Shown here piece by piece: positions 1 to 6,919 of a DNA stretch of 64,000 nucleotides. The translations under genes and the position numbers were made by a program. Location of the stretch: the NCBI GenBank assembly GCA_001917665.1, contig MNEL01000047.1:1-64000 (forward strand), written 5' to 3'. The stretch comes from Gemmatimonadetes bacterium 13_1_40CM_69_22 (GTDB lineage: Bacteria; Gemmatimonadota; Gemmatimonadetes; Gemmatimonadales; GWC2-71-9). The notes under the pieces are model-generated. The model was not told the origin of the DNA, ran no database searches, and worked only from the letters and a program-made list of their open reading frames with translations. Each line of letters opens with the position of its first letter. Position 1 is the first letter of the stretch.

Positions 1-550
1 CCCCCACCAGCATCCCGCGTGCCACTTCGCACGCCCGGTACAGCTCGGCGAGCGGCACCGTCTCCTCGTGCGCCGCAACCTGGAAGACCGAGTCCGCCGA
101 GGTGTACACGATCCACTTCCCGGTGCGCTGGTGCTCTTCGCCCAGCTCGGCGATGATCGCCGTCCCCGACGCCGCCCGGTTGCCCAGATACCCACGACCA
201 GTGCGTCGCGCGAATTCGTCCAGCAACGACGTCGGGAAGCCGTCCGGATAGGTGCGGAACGGCTTGTCGAGCAGCACGCCGCAGATCTCCCAGTGCCCGG
301 TGGTCGAGTCCTTCCCGTGGGACTTGGGCAGCGCCACGCCGTACGCGGCGCTGGGCCGAATGCTGCCGCTGAGCCCGCGTAGCGGCCGGCATAGCCCCAG
401 CCCCAGCCGCTCGAGGTTGGGGAGCCTGAGGCCACCCACGGCGCGTGCCACGTTGCCGAGCGTGTCGCTCCCGGCGTCGCCGTAGGCCGCGGTGTCCGGG
501 GCCGGCCCGATCCCCACGCCGTCGAGCACGATGATGGCAGCACGTCTCAC
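1..550 (-). CDS. deoB: Phosphopentomutase DeoB (N-terminal part; runs off the left edge)
   Basis: Interconverts (deoxy)ribose 1-phosphate and (deoxy)ribose 5-phosphate, so sugar from nucleoside phosphorolysis can enter central metabolism. About 183 residues are visible. The metal-site motif DGVGIG lies near residue 10, then GSDTLGN, and KDSTTGHWE with the phosphorylated threonine region; all three are diagnostic of the alkaline-phosphatase-superfamily phosphopentomutases. The GTG start at 548-550 overlaps the TGA of alr as GTGA, so it is translationally coupled to alr. It pairs functionally with the purine nucleoside phosphorylase at 54744-55550. The C-terminal half lies outside the window. 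Confidence 0.93.
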   Translation of the reverse strand, partial: MRRAAIIVLDGVGIGPAPDTAAYGDAGSDTLGNVARAVGGLRLPNLERLGLGLCRPLRGLSGSIRPSAAYGVALPKSHGKDSTTGHWEICGVLLDKPFRTYPDGFPTSLLDEFARRTGRGYLGNRAASGTAIIAELGEEHQRTGKWIVYTSADSVFQVAAHEETVPLAELYRACEVARGMLVG

Positions 551-1644
551 CGGTAGATACGCGGCAGCCGAGCGCCGAGTCCGGTCAAGAACTCGCGCTG
601 CAGCTCGCCGCTCCAGGCCGCGAATTGCTCCAGCGTGATGACGCCGCCCCCCCCGTCGGCCGCCCCGACGAGCGTCGCCACATCCCCTACGGCCGCGGGC
701 CCGTCGCCTACGTCCAGCATCGTCAGATCCATGGTCACGAGGCCGATGATCGGGCACGGCCGCCCGCGCAACAGCACCTGCGCCCGGCCCGACGCGCCCA
801 GCGAGCGCCGCAAGCCGTCGGCATAGCCGATGCCGAGCGTCGCGATAGTCGTGTCGCGCGCCGCGGTCCACGACGCGTTGTAGCTCACGCTGTCGCCGGC
901 GCGCACGCGCCGCACCGCCACCACCCGCGCCCGCACGCTCACCACCGGCTTCCCTTCCGGCAGCCCGTCGCCCGGCGAGCCGCCGTACAAATAGACGCCG
1001 GGGCGCACGGCGTCGAACGCGAAGGTGTGGCCTTTCAGCGCCGCGGCGCTGTTGGCGACGTGCAGCACCGCCGGCCGCCGCGCCAGTCGCCCCACCGCCA
1101 GCTGGAAACGCTCGAGCTGCTGCTCGGCGGAGCCGTCGTTGCGCTCGGCCGAGTGGAACTGAGTGTAGCAGCCCTCGAGATAGGGCGTGTCGAGGAGATC
1201 GGCGAGCGGCTCGACTTCGTCCCAGCGCACGCCGGAGCGCCCCATCCCGGTGTCGATCTCGAGGTGGAATGCCCCTCCCCGCGCCCCGCGCGCGATCCAG
1301 TCGGCCACGGTGCGGCCGTCTCCCAGGGCCGGCGTGAGCTGCCGCTCGCGGTAGCCGTCGAACAGGTCGTCCCGGGCCGGGGTGAAAACGAGCACGGGGC
1401 GCGTGATGCCGGCGGCGCGCAGCTCGGCGCCCTCCTCGATGGTCGCGACGCCGTAGCCCCACGGGTCGAGCGCTTCCAGCGCCTGGGAAACAGCAACGGC
1501 TCCCACCCCGTACGCGTTCGCCTTGACCACCGGGAGGAGCCGTGTGCCCGCCACGCGTGCGACGGTGCGGGCGTTTTCGACAACCGCGGCGAGGTCCACT
1601 TCGACCCAGGCGCGCGCGTCGCGCCCACTCGTTGACACGTTCAC
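547..1644 (-). CDS. alr: Alanine racemase
   Basis: PLP enzyme that makes D-alanine for the peptidoglycan stem peptide. The PLP lysine motif VVKANAYG is near the N terminus, and SVSYNASW and GIGYADGLRR match the conserved C-terminal beta-domain and catalytic tyrosine region. The reading frame is open further upstream to an ATG at 1716, but that would overlap mazG and add residues unlike the family; GTG at 1642-1644 (or 1636-1638) gives a normal 365-residue protein. It is the first gene of an alr-deoB pair and is divergent from mazG. The start is inferred; the family call is firm. Confidence 0.92.
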   Translation of the reverse strand: MNVSTSGRDARAWVEVDLAAVVENARTVARVAGTRLLPVVKANAYGVGAVAVSQALEALDPWGYGVATIEEGAELRAAGITRPVLVFTPARDDLFDGYRERQLTPALGDGRTVADWIARGARGGAFHLEIDTGMGRSGVRWDEVEPLADLLDTPYLEGCYTQFHSAERNDGSAEQQLERFQLAVGRLARRPAVLHVANSAAALKGHTFAFDAVRPGVYLYGGSPGDGLPEGKPVVSVRARVVAVRRVRAGDSVSYNASWTAARDTTIATLGIGYADGLRRSLGASGRAQVLLRGRPCPIIGLVTMDLTMLDVGDGPAAVGDVATLVGAADGGGGVITLEQFAAWSGELQREFLTGLGARLPRIYR

Positions 1645-1714
1645 AGGCGCGCGAAAGCTAACCCGCCGTAATGTGTAAATGCAAGGCGAAAAAGGGGTTA
1701 AACTCCAGGGTACC
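1645..1714. promoter_or_regulatory. Divergent alr/mazG intergenic region with a weak minus-strand promoter candidate
   Basis: These 70 bases separate two divergent genes and must hold their promoters unless transcription starts inside a neighbour. On the minus strand TTGCAT (1679-1684) and TAGCTT (1655-1660) are 18 bases apart, ending about 10 bases before the chosen alr start. On the plus strand TTGACA occurs at 1633-1638 without an obvious -10 partner. These are weak matches read by eye. Confidence 0.3.
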
Positions 1715-2473
1715 ATGTCCGACTCCGCCCTCGCCCGCGCCCTCGCGCTGGTGCGCGACCTGCGGGCCCGCTGCCCCTGGGACCGCGCGCAAACGCCGCA
1801 GACCCTCCGCCCCTATCTGGTCGAGGAAGTGCTCGAGCTCGATCAGGCCTTGAAGCACGACGATGCTGCGGCCCTGCGCGACGAGCTGGGCGACCTGCTG
1901 CTCCACCTCGCGTTCCAGATCGTCATCGGCGAAGAGCGCAAGACGTTCGACGCCGAGTCCGTCACGCGCGCGCTGGAAGAGAAGATGTGGCGACGGCATC
2001 CGAAGCTCTTCGGGCACGCCGAGACGCCGGACCATGAGGGCTGGGAACGCGTGAAGCAGAGGGAGAGGGGAGAAGGGAGAGGTACGCTTCGTGGCCTGCC
2101 GCCCACCCTGCCGCCGCTGCTCATGGCGTTCCAGCTGCAGGAGCGCGCCGCGGGGGTCGGGTTCGACTGGCCGGATGCGAGCGGACCGATGCTGAAGATT
2201 AAGGAAGAGCTGGTCGAGCTCGAACGGGAGACGGGAGCCGGGAGCCGGGAGGCGATCGCGGATGAGATCGGCGACCTCTTGTTCGCCGTCGTGAACCTGG
2301 CGCGCAAGCTGGCCATCGATCCCCGCGCCGCGCTCGAGCAGGCGAACGACAAGTTCACGCGGCGGTTCGAGGGCGTGGAACAGCTCGCCGAGCGGCGCGG
2401 GATCGAGATCGGGCGGGCGACGCTCGCCGAGCTGGACCGGCTGTGGGACGAGGTGAAGACTCAATCCTTGTAG
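1715..2473 (+). CDS. mazG: Nucleoside triphosphate pyrophosphohydrolase MazG
   Basis: Hydrolyses NTPs and dNTPs to monophosphates, a house-cleaning activity. The 252-residue product has two MazG modules. The first begins PWDRAQTPQTL and carries the EEVLELDQAL...DELGDLLLHL acidic metal site; the second carries ADEIGDLLFAVVNLARK. The start is taken at ATG 1715; an in-frame ATG at 1679 lies in the intergenic region. Between the modules is a purine-rich, low-complexity stretch (2058-2085, coding KQRERGEGRG), and a GGGAGCC repeat occurs near 2230, both unlike the rest of the gene. Its 3' end overlaps the convergent rtcB by 13 bases, so there is no separate terminator. Confidence 0.92.
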   Translation: MSDSALARALALVRDLRARCPWDRAQTPQTLRPYLVEEVLELDQALKHDDAAALRDELGDLLLHLAFQIVIGEERKTFDAESVTRALEEKMWRRHPKLFGHAETPDHEGWERVKQRERGEGRGTLRGLPPTLPPLLMAFQLQERAAGVGFDWPDASGPMLKIKEELVELERETGAGSREAIADEIGDLLFAVVNLARKLAIDPRAALEQANDKFTRRFEGVEQLAERRGIEIGRATLAELDRLWDEVKTQSL

Positions 2474-3669
2474 GGATCGAACTCCTCCGCCCCCGCCATC
2501 ACCACGATGAGCGGGCGCAGCACCTGTAGCACCTCGACGGTCGGCCCCTGCGCCGCGAGCACGTCGGGCAGGCGGCGGTACACGTGCGGGCTCTCGTCGG
2601 TGCCCCCGCCGCGCAGGATCACGTGCTTGCGCTCGACCCACTCGAGCATCATCTCCCGCGAGACGGCCCCGGGCTTGATCACCTGGCCGCGCCGCGTGCG
2701 CTTGCCCGCCGCGGCGGTGCGGCTCATCACCCGGCCCGCGCCGTGCACCGTCGAATACAGCGCGCGCGCCTGCAGCTGCCGCACGGCGGGATCGTCCGAC
2801 GCGACGCCCTGGATGATCACCGCGTCGTCCCCCATCGAGCCGCCGACGAAGCCCTTCTGGCCGGGGAACGCCGGCGTCGCACCCTTGCGCACCACGTACA
2901 AGCGCTCGCCACCGTGCTCTTCCTGCCAGGCGAAGTTGTGGTGGTTGTGCACCAGCTCCACCTCGCGCCCGCCGAGTAGCGCCACCACCTTGCGCGCCAC
3001 CCACTCGCGGCCGGCGTAGGCGTACCGACCCGCCAGGTTCATGAGGTGCCAATAGGCATCGCCTACCGGCGTCGTCACGTCGAGCAGGGTCTCGCGCTCG
3101 GGGACGTGCTCGCCCCAGGCGCGGTTCTGCCCCAGCGCAAGGAAGCCGTGCGCCACGCCGAAGCCGAAGCCGCGCGAGCCGAAATGCACCCCGACCCAGA
3201 TACGGTCCGCCTCATCGGCGAAGACGTCCACGTAGTGGTTGCCGCTGCCCACCGTCCCCAGCTGGTCGCGCGCCTTGGCACGCAACCGCTCGCGCTCGTG
3301 GTTGCCCGGCACGGCGTCCCACGCCGGATCCTCGAACAGCGGGTCGTCGCTGGGCGCGTCATCGGCGCGGTTCTTCCGCCCCATCCCGAAGGAGATGGTG
3401 TCCTGGATGCCGTCCGCCAGCGCGGAGAGGTGCGCGACCAGCTGGGCCCGGGTCAGGTCGGTGCGGATCGCGGCGTTGCCGCACGCGATGTCGAACCCCA
3501 CGCCCACCACCGACACCTGGTTGCGGTACGCCGCTACGCCGCCGATGGGCATGACGTACCCCAAGTGCCCGTCCGCCATGAGCGCGGCGCGCTCGGCCCG
3601 GCTCGCGACGTCGCGCAGCTGGTCCAGCGTCTTGGGCTCGTGGGTCCCGAAGATCTGCGGCTCGGTCAT
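2461..3669 (-). CDS. rtcB: RNA-splicing ligase RtcB family protein
   Basis: RtcB joins 2',3'-cyclic phosphate or 3'-phosphate RNA ends to 5'-OH ends using GTP and Mn2+, in RNA repair or tRNA splicing. The 402-residue length is close to bacterial RtcB. Visible motifs are VGVGFDIACGN (metal cysteine), GSGNHYVDV, GVHFGSRGFG, HNHHNF and STVHGAGRVMSR, which contains the histidine that is guanylylated. No archease or RtcA gene is adjacent. It is preceded by the palindromic repeat at 3711-3803 and then asnS, so co-transcription with asnS is possible but not obvious. Confidence 0.9.
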   Translation of the reverse strand: MTEPQIFGTHEPKTLDQLRDVASRAERAALMADGHLGYVMPIGGVAAYRNQVSVVGVGFDIACGNAAIRTDLTRAQLVAHLSALADGIQDTISFGMGRKNRADDAPSDDPLFEDPAWDAVPGNHERERLRAKARDQLGTVGSGNHYVDVFADEADRIWVGVHFGSRGFGFGVAHGFLALGQNRAWGEHVPERETLLDVTTPVGDAYWHLMNLAGRYAYAGREWVARKVVALLGGREVELVHNHHNFAWQEEHGGERLYVVRKGATPAFPGQKGFVGGSMGDDAVIIQGVASDDPAVRQLQARALYSTVHGAGRVMSRTAAAGKRTRRGQVIKPGAVSREMMLEWVERKHVILRGGGTDESPHVYRRLPDVLAAQGPTVEVLQVLRPLIVVMAGAEEFDPYKD

Positions 3670-3710
3670 ACCTATTTGGGTCCCTTCCCTCTCGCCAGAG
3701 CCAGCGGGCC

Positions 3711-3803
3711 TGTCATCCTGAGCGCCGCAGGCGCGAAGGATCTGCGGTTGAGCACCAAGCAGATCCTTCGCGCGCGCGTTTCGCGCGCTCGCTCAGGATG
3801 ACA
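3711..3803. repeat. Large imperfect palindrome with TGTCATCCTGAGC ends
   Basis: A 93-base inverted repeat fills half of the asnS-rtcB gap. The outer arms TGTCATCCTGAGC (3711-3723) and GCTCAGGATGACA (3791-3803) are perfect complements. An inner pair, GCGCGAAGGATCTGC (3731-3745) and GCAGATCCTTCGCGC (3760-3774), is also perfect, and a small GC hairpin lies at 3771-3790. The layout is that of a REP- or MITE-like intergenic element. The same TCATCCTGAGC...GAAGGATCT wording is, from memory, common in intergenic regions of several phyla. No second copy was seen in this window. Confidence 0.85.
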
Positions 3804-3859
3804 GCGCCGAACGCGACATAGCGACCCGGAATTGCCACACGATGACATACACGGTCTCC

Positions 3860-5164
3860 TCACGGCCACAGCTTGTACAACGTCCGCGGAAACGCGATCG
3901 CCTCGCGCACGTGCGGGATCCCGCAGATCCACGCCACCGTCCGCTCGACCCCGAGGCCGAACCCAGCGTGTACGAAGGTGCCGTACTTCCGGAGATCCAG
4001 ATACCAGCTGTACGCCTCCTCGGGAAGGTGCTCCGCCCGGATGCGCGCCAGCAGCTTGTCGTAGTCGTCCTCGCGCTGGCTCCCGCCGATGATCTCCCCG
4101 TACCCCTCCGGCGCCAGCATGTCGTTGTTCAACACGGTGCGGGGATCGGCGGGGTTCTCCTTCATATAGAAGGCCTTCACGACGCGGGGGTAGTTGTAGA
4201 CCATCACCGGGCGGTCGTACTGTTTAGCAAGCAGCGTCTCCTCGTCGCCCCCGATGTCCTGGCCCCAGGCGATATCACTCCCTAACGCCTTGAGCTTTTC
4301 CACCGCGTCGGTGTAGGAAATCCGGGGGAACGGCGGCCGGATGCGCTCGAGGGGCGCCGTGTCCCGCTCCAGCTCGGCCAGCTCGGTCTTCCGCCGCTCG
4401 AGCGCGCGCGCCACGATATAGGCGACGAATTCCTCCTGGAGCTTCATATTGTCGTCGGAGTCGTTCCAGGCGACCTCCGGCTCGACCATCCAGAATTCGG
4501 TGAGGTGGCGTCGCGTCTTGGATTTCTCGGCACGGAACGTGGGCCCGAAGCAGTACACCTTGCCGAGCGCCGCGGCGGCGGCTTCGACGTAGAGCTGCCC
4601 CGTCTGCGCCAGGTACGCGGTGCCCAGGTCGAAGTACTCGGTGGCGAACAGATGCCCCGCCGCCTCGCCGATCGCGCCAGTGAGAATCGGCGTGTCGACC
4701 AGCACGAAGTTGCGCTCGTAGAAGAAGTCGCGGATCGCCTGGATCACCTCGTGGCGCACGCGGGCGATCGCCACCTGGCGCCGGCTGCGCAGCCACAGGT
4801 GTCGGTGCTCGAACAGGAACGCGGTGCCGTGCTCTTTCGGGGTGATGGGGAACTCGGGGCTCGGCCCGAGGATCTTCAGGTCGGCGGCCGTGAGCTCGAC
4901 GCCCCCCCCTCCCGGTGCGCGTGGGTCGGCGCGCACCGTGCCCGTTACCTCGAGCGACGTCTCTTGGGTGAGCTTCCCGAACGCGTCCCAGGCGGCGTCG
5001 GAAACGTCCTTCTTGGACAGGACCGCTTGGAGATAGCCCGTGCCGTCGCGCAGCACCACGAAGGCGATCTTGCCGCTCGAGCGCGTGGTCATCACCCAGC
5101 CCCGCACGGCGACCGTCTGGCCCGCGAGCCGCGGCAGTGCTTCGATGCGATGAGCGTCAGGCAT
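3860..5164 (-). CDS. asnS: Asparagine--tRNA ligase
   Basis: Class II aminoacyl-tRNA synthetase charging tRNA-Asn. The 434-residue protein has the N-terminal OB-fold anticodon-binding domain (QTVAVRGWVMTTRSSGKIAF), motif 2 (FRAEKSKTRRHLTEFWMVE) and motif 3 (GFGLGVERTVAWICGIP). The AsnRS-type wording in motif 2 separates it from AspRS. Its presence suggests Asn-tRNA is made directly rather than only through GatCAB. The ATG at 5162-5164 overlaps the start of the divergent lipoprotein gene, so its promoter must lie inside that gene. Confidence 0.95.
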   Translation of the reverse strand: MPDAHRIEALPRLAGQTVAVRGWVMTTRSSGKIAFVVLRDGTGYLQAVLSKKDVSDAAWDAFGKLTQETSLEVTGTVRADPRAPGGGGVELTAADLKILGPSPEFPITPKEHGTAFLFEHRHLWLRSRRQVAIARVRHEVIQAIRDFFYERNFVLVDTPILTGAIGEAAGHLFATEYFDLGTAYLAQTGQLYVEAAAAALGKVYCFGPTFRAEKSKTRRHLTEFWMVEPEVAWNDSDDNMKLQEEFVAYIVARALERRKTELAELERDTAPLERIRPPFPRISYTDAVEKLKALGSDIAWGQDIGGDEETLLAKQYDRPVMVYNYPRVVKAFYMKENPADPRTVLNNDMLAPEGYGEIIGGSQREDDYDKLLARIRAEHLPEEAYSWYLDLRKYGTFVHAGFGLGVERTVAWICGIPHVREAIAFPRTLYKLWP

Positions 5165-6292
5165 AGGCGCGGCATACTAGTGGCGGGGTTTTGGGCTGTC
5201 AACGCGACGGCCTGCGTGGCGCCGTACGTGCCGCCCGCGAACCTCGGCCCGCCGCGCCAGGAGACGAGCTGGCCCGCGTACCTGGGCACCCCGCGTCACG
5301 ACGTCTGCGTCGCCGAGTCGCTCAACGCCGACCCGCGGCCGCTGTGGCACACCGGCGTCGGCCGGGCGGTCCGCGGCAGTCCCGCCCTGGGCGAGAGCGT
5401 GATCGTGGTCGGCGTCGCCGACCGGGTCGTGGCGCTGGTCGACCGCGCCACCGGCCAGGCCCTGTGGCGCGCCCGCGTCGGCGGCACCATTCACGGCGGT
5501 CCGCTGCTCGACGGAGACCGCATCTACGTCGCGACCGAAGCGACGCCCGACGCGCGCGTCTACGCTCTCCGGCTGCGCGACGGGCAGACGGTGTGGAGCA
5601 CCAGGACCGAGGGCATCGTGGCGCCGCTCGCCCTGGACGGCGACACGCTGTACGCGGCGACCGAGACCGGCACCGTGCTGCGACTCGAGACCGAAGCAGG
5701 GAAGGTCATCTGGCGCCGGCGGCTGGGCGGCGGGGCCCGCGCGGCCCCCATCCCCTCGGCGGAGGGCGTCATCGTCGCCACGACCGCCGACACTGTGTAC
5801 CTGCTGGAGCGCGCCACGGGCCAGGTGCGCGGGCGGCTCCCCACGCCCGGCGCGGTGATCGCGGCGCCGGCGCTCGACGGCACGCGGCTCTACGCCGCTA
5901 CGACCGCCGGCCGGATGCTGGCGATCGAGCTGCCGGCGCTGAGCGTGGCCTGGGACCTGCCGGCCGGGGACGCGGTGTTCGGCGCTCCCGTCGTGGCGCA
6001 CGATACGGTGTACGTGCTGGCGCGCAACGGTACGCTGTGGCTCGTCCCAAAGGACCGCCCGTCCGAGGCGCGCAGCTACGCGCTGGGCATCACGGCGACG
6101 GCGGGACCGATGCCGGTCGCGTCCGGCGTGCTGGTCGCGAGCGTGAGCGGCGAGGTGCTGCTCGTCGACCGGCGATCCGGCGCCATCCTGTGGCGCATCG
6201 AGCTCGACGGGCCCATCGAGCAGCCGCCGCTGGTGCGGGACCGGCAACTGGTGATCGTCGCCGGCCGCGGCGACATTCAGGCATACCGATGA
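5150..6292 (+). CDS. PQQ-repeat beta-propeller lipoprotein (BamB/WD40-like)
   Basis: Predicted 380-residue secreted lipoprotein. The N terminus MSVRHRRGILVAGFWAVNATAC has a basic n-region, a hydrophobic core and a plausible lipobox ending ATAC. The rest is a run of PQQ-type propeller blades with the signature GxxLWRxxxGG / DGDRIYVAT repeated about seven times, for example GQALWRARVGG and GKVIWRRRLGG. It resembles BamB-type scaffolds by repeat pattern, but no other BAM gene is nearby, so the role is unknown. The chosen ATG (5150-5152) overlaps the asnS start by 15 bases on the opposite strand. The next gene starts in its stop codon (ATGA). Confidence 0.8.
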   Translation: MSVRHRRGILVAGFWAVNATACVAPYVPPANLGPPRQETSWPAYLGTPRHDVCVAESLNADPRPLWHTGVGRAVRGSPALGESVIVVGVADRVVALVDRATGQALWRARVGGTIHGGPLLDGDRIYVATEATPDARVYALRLRDGQTVWSTRTEGIVAPLALDGDTLYAATETGTVLRLETEAGKVIWRRRLGGGARAAPIPSAEGVIVATTADTVYLLERATGQVRGRLPTPGAVIAAPALDGTRLYAATTAGRMLAIELPALSVAWDLPAGDAVFGAPVVAHDTVYVLARNGTLWLVPKDRPSEARSYALGITATAGPMPVASGVLVASVSGEVLLVDRRSGAILWRIELDGPIEQPPLVRDRQLVIVAGRGDIQAYR

Positions 6293-6816
6293 GACGAACG
6301 GCTTGCCTGCTGAGCGGCTTTGCGCTGCTGACGGCGATGTGCATGTCGGCACAGGCGCGCGACAGTCTTCCACGTCCCACGTTTCACGTTGCCAGTCGCT
6401 CGCGGGGAACGGGGAACGTGGGACGTGCAACGGTTCACTGGGGCAAATGGCTCGCCGCCGGCAGCGCCGTCGCGTTCTCGGTGATGGGCGCGCACGAGCA
6501 CAGCCGCTCGAACGGGGAGTTCAGCCAGCTGCTCACCCTGTGTCGCGCCAACAACGACGACTGCCTGCTCGGTACCGACGGTACCTACCTGAACCCCGCC
6601 GCGGAGCAGCTGTACCAGACCTCTATCCACTTCGACCGCCGCGCCCGGCTGCGCCTGCTCGCCGGTCAGGCGACGCTGCTCGTCGCCGCGGGCCTGTTCA
6701 TCGCCGACCTGACGCATCAAGCGAGCGGGCCGGAGAACAAGCCGTTCGCGCCGCTGAAGGTGGGGCTGGACAGGCGAACTGGCGGGGCGCTGGTAGGTGT
6801 CCGGCTGACGTTCTAA
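6289..6816 (+). CDS. Small secreted protein of unknown function
   Basis: 175 residues, not recognised. It begins with a signal peptide (MRRTACLLSGFALLTAMCMSAQA), then a variable stretch encoded by an inverted repeat (see 6371-6427), a short hydrophobic helix (WLAAGSAVAFSVMGA), a cysteine pair (CRANNDDC) and a second hydrophobic helix (LLAGQATLLVAAGLFIADL). The last residues (KVGLDRRTGGALVGVRLTF) end in an aromatic, like outer-membrane or periplasmic beta strands. It is translationally coupled to the upstream PQQ lipoprotein, so the two probably act together at the envelope. Confidence 0.7.
   Translation: MRRTACLLSGFALLTAMCMSAQARDSLPRPTFHVASRSRGTGNVGRATVHWGKWLAAGSAVAFSVMGAHEHSRSNGEFSQLLTLCRANNDDCLLGTDGTYLNPAAEQLYQTSIHFDRRARLRLLAGQATLLVAAGLFIADLTHQASGPENKPFAPLKVGLDRRTGGALVGVRLTF
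6371..6427. repeat. 13-bp perfect inverted repeat inside a coding region
   Basis: CACGTCCCACGTT (6371-6383) and AACGTGGGACGTG (6415-6427) are exact complements 31 bases apart. They lie just after the signal-peptide codons of the 175-residue protein and keep its frame. The arms are built from repeated ACGT/CCCACGT words, like the simple-sequence arms of the intergenic repeats in this window. Confidence 0.8.
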
Positions 6817-6917
6817 TGCGGAATGCGGAGTGTCGAATGCGGAATGTAAGTGTAGGCGTCGTGCCGCACGATACTCACCCTTACACTCCGCATTCCGCAT
6901 TCCGCACTCCGCACTCG
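6817..6917. repeat. Inverted repeat with GCGGAAT heptamer arms, between convergent genes
   Basis: The left arm (6818-6857) carries GCGGAAT, GCGGAGT, CGAAT and GCGGAAT units and ends in GTAAGTGTAGG. The right arm (6878-6917) carries CCTTACACTCC followed by ATTCCGC, ATTCCGC, ACTCCGC and ACTCGC. The arms can pair imperfectly into a long hairpin with a small CGTGC/GCACG stem in the loop. It fills the gap between the stop codons of the 175-residue gene and recG, where it could act as a two-way terminator. Confidence 0.85.
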
Positions 6918-6919
6918 CT

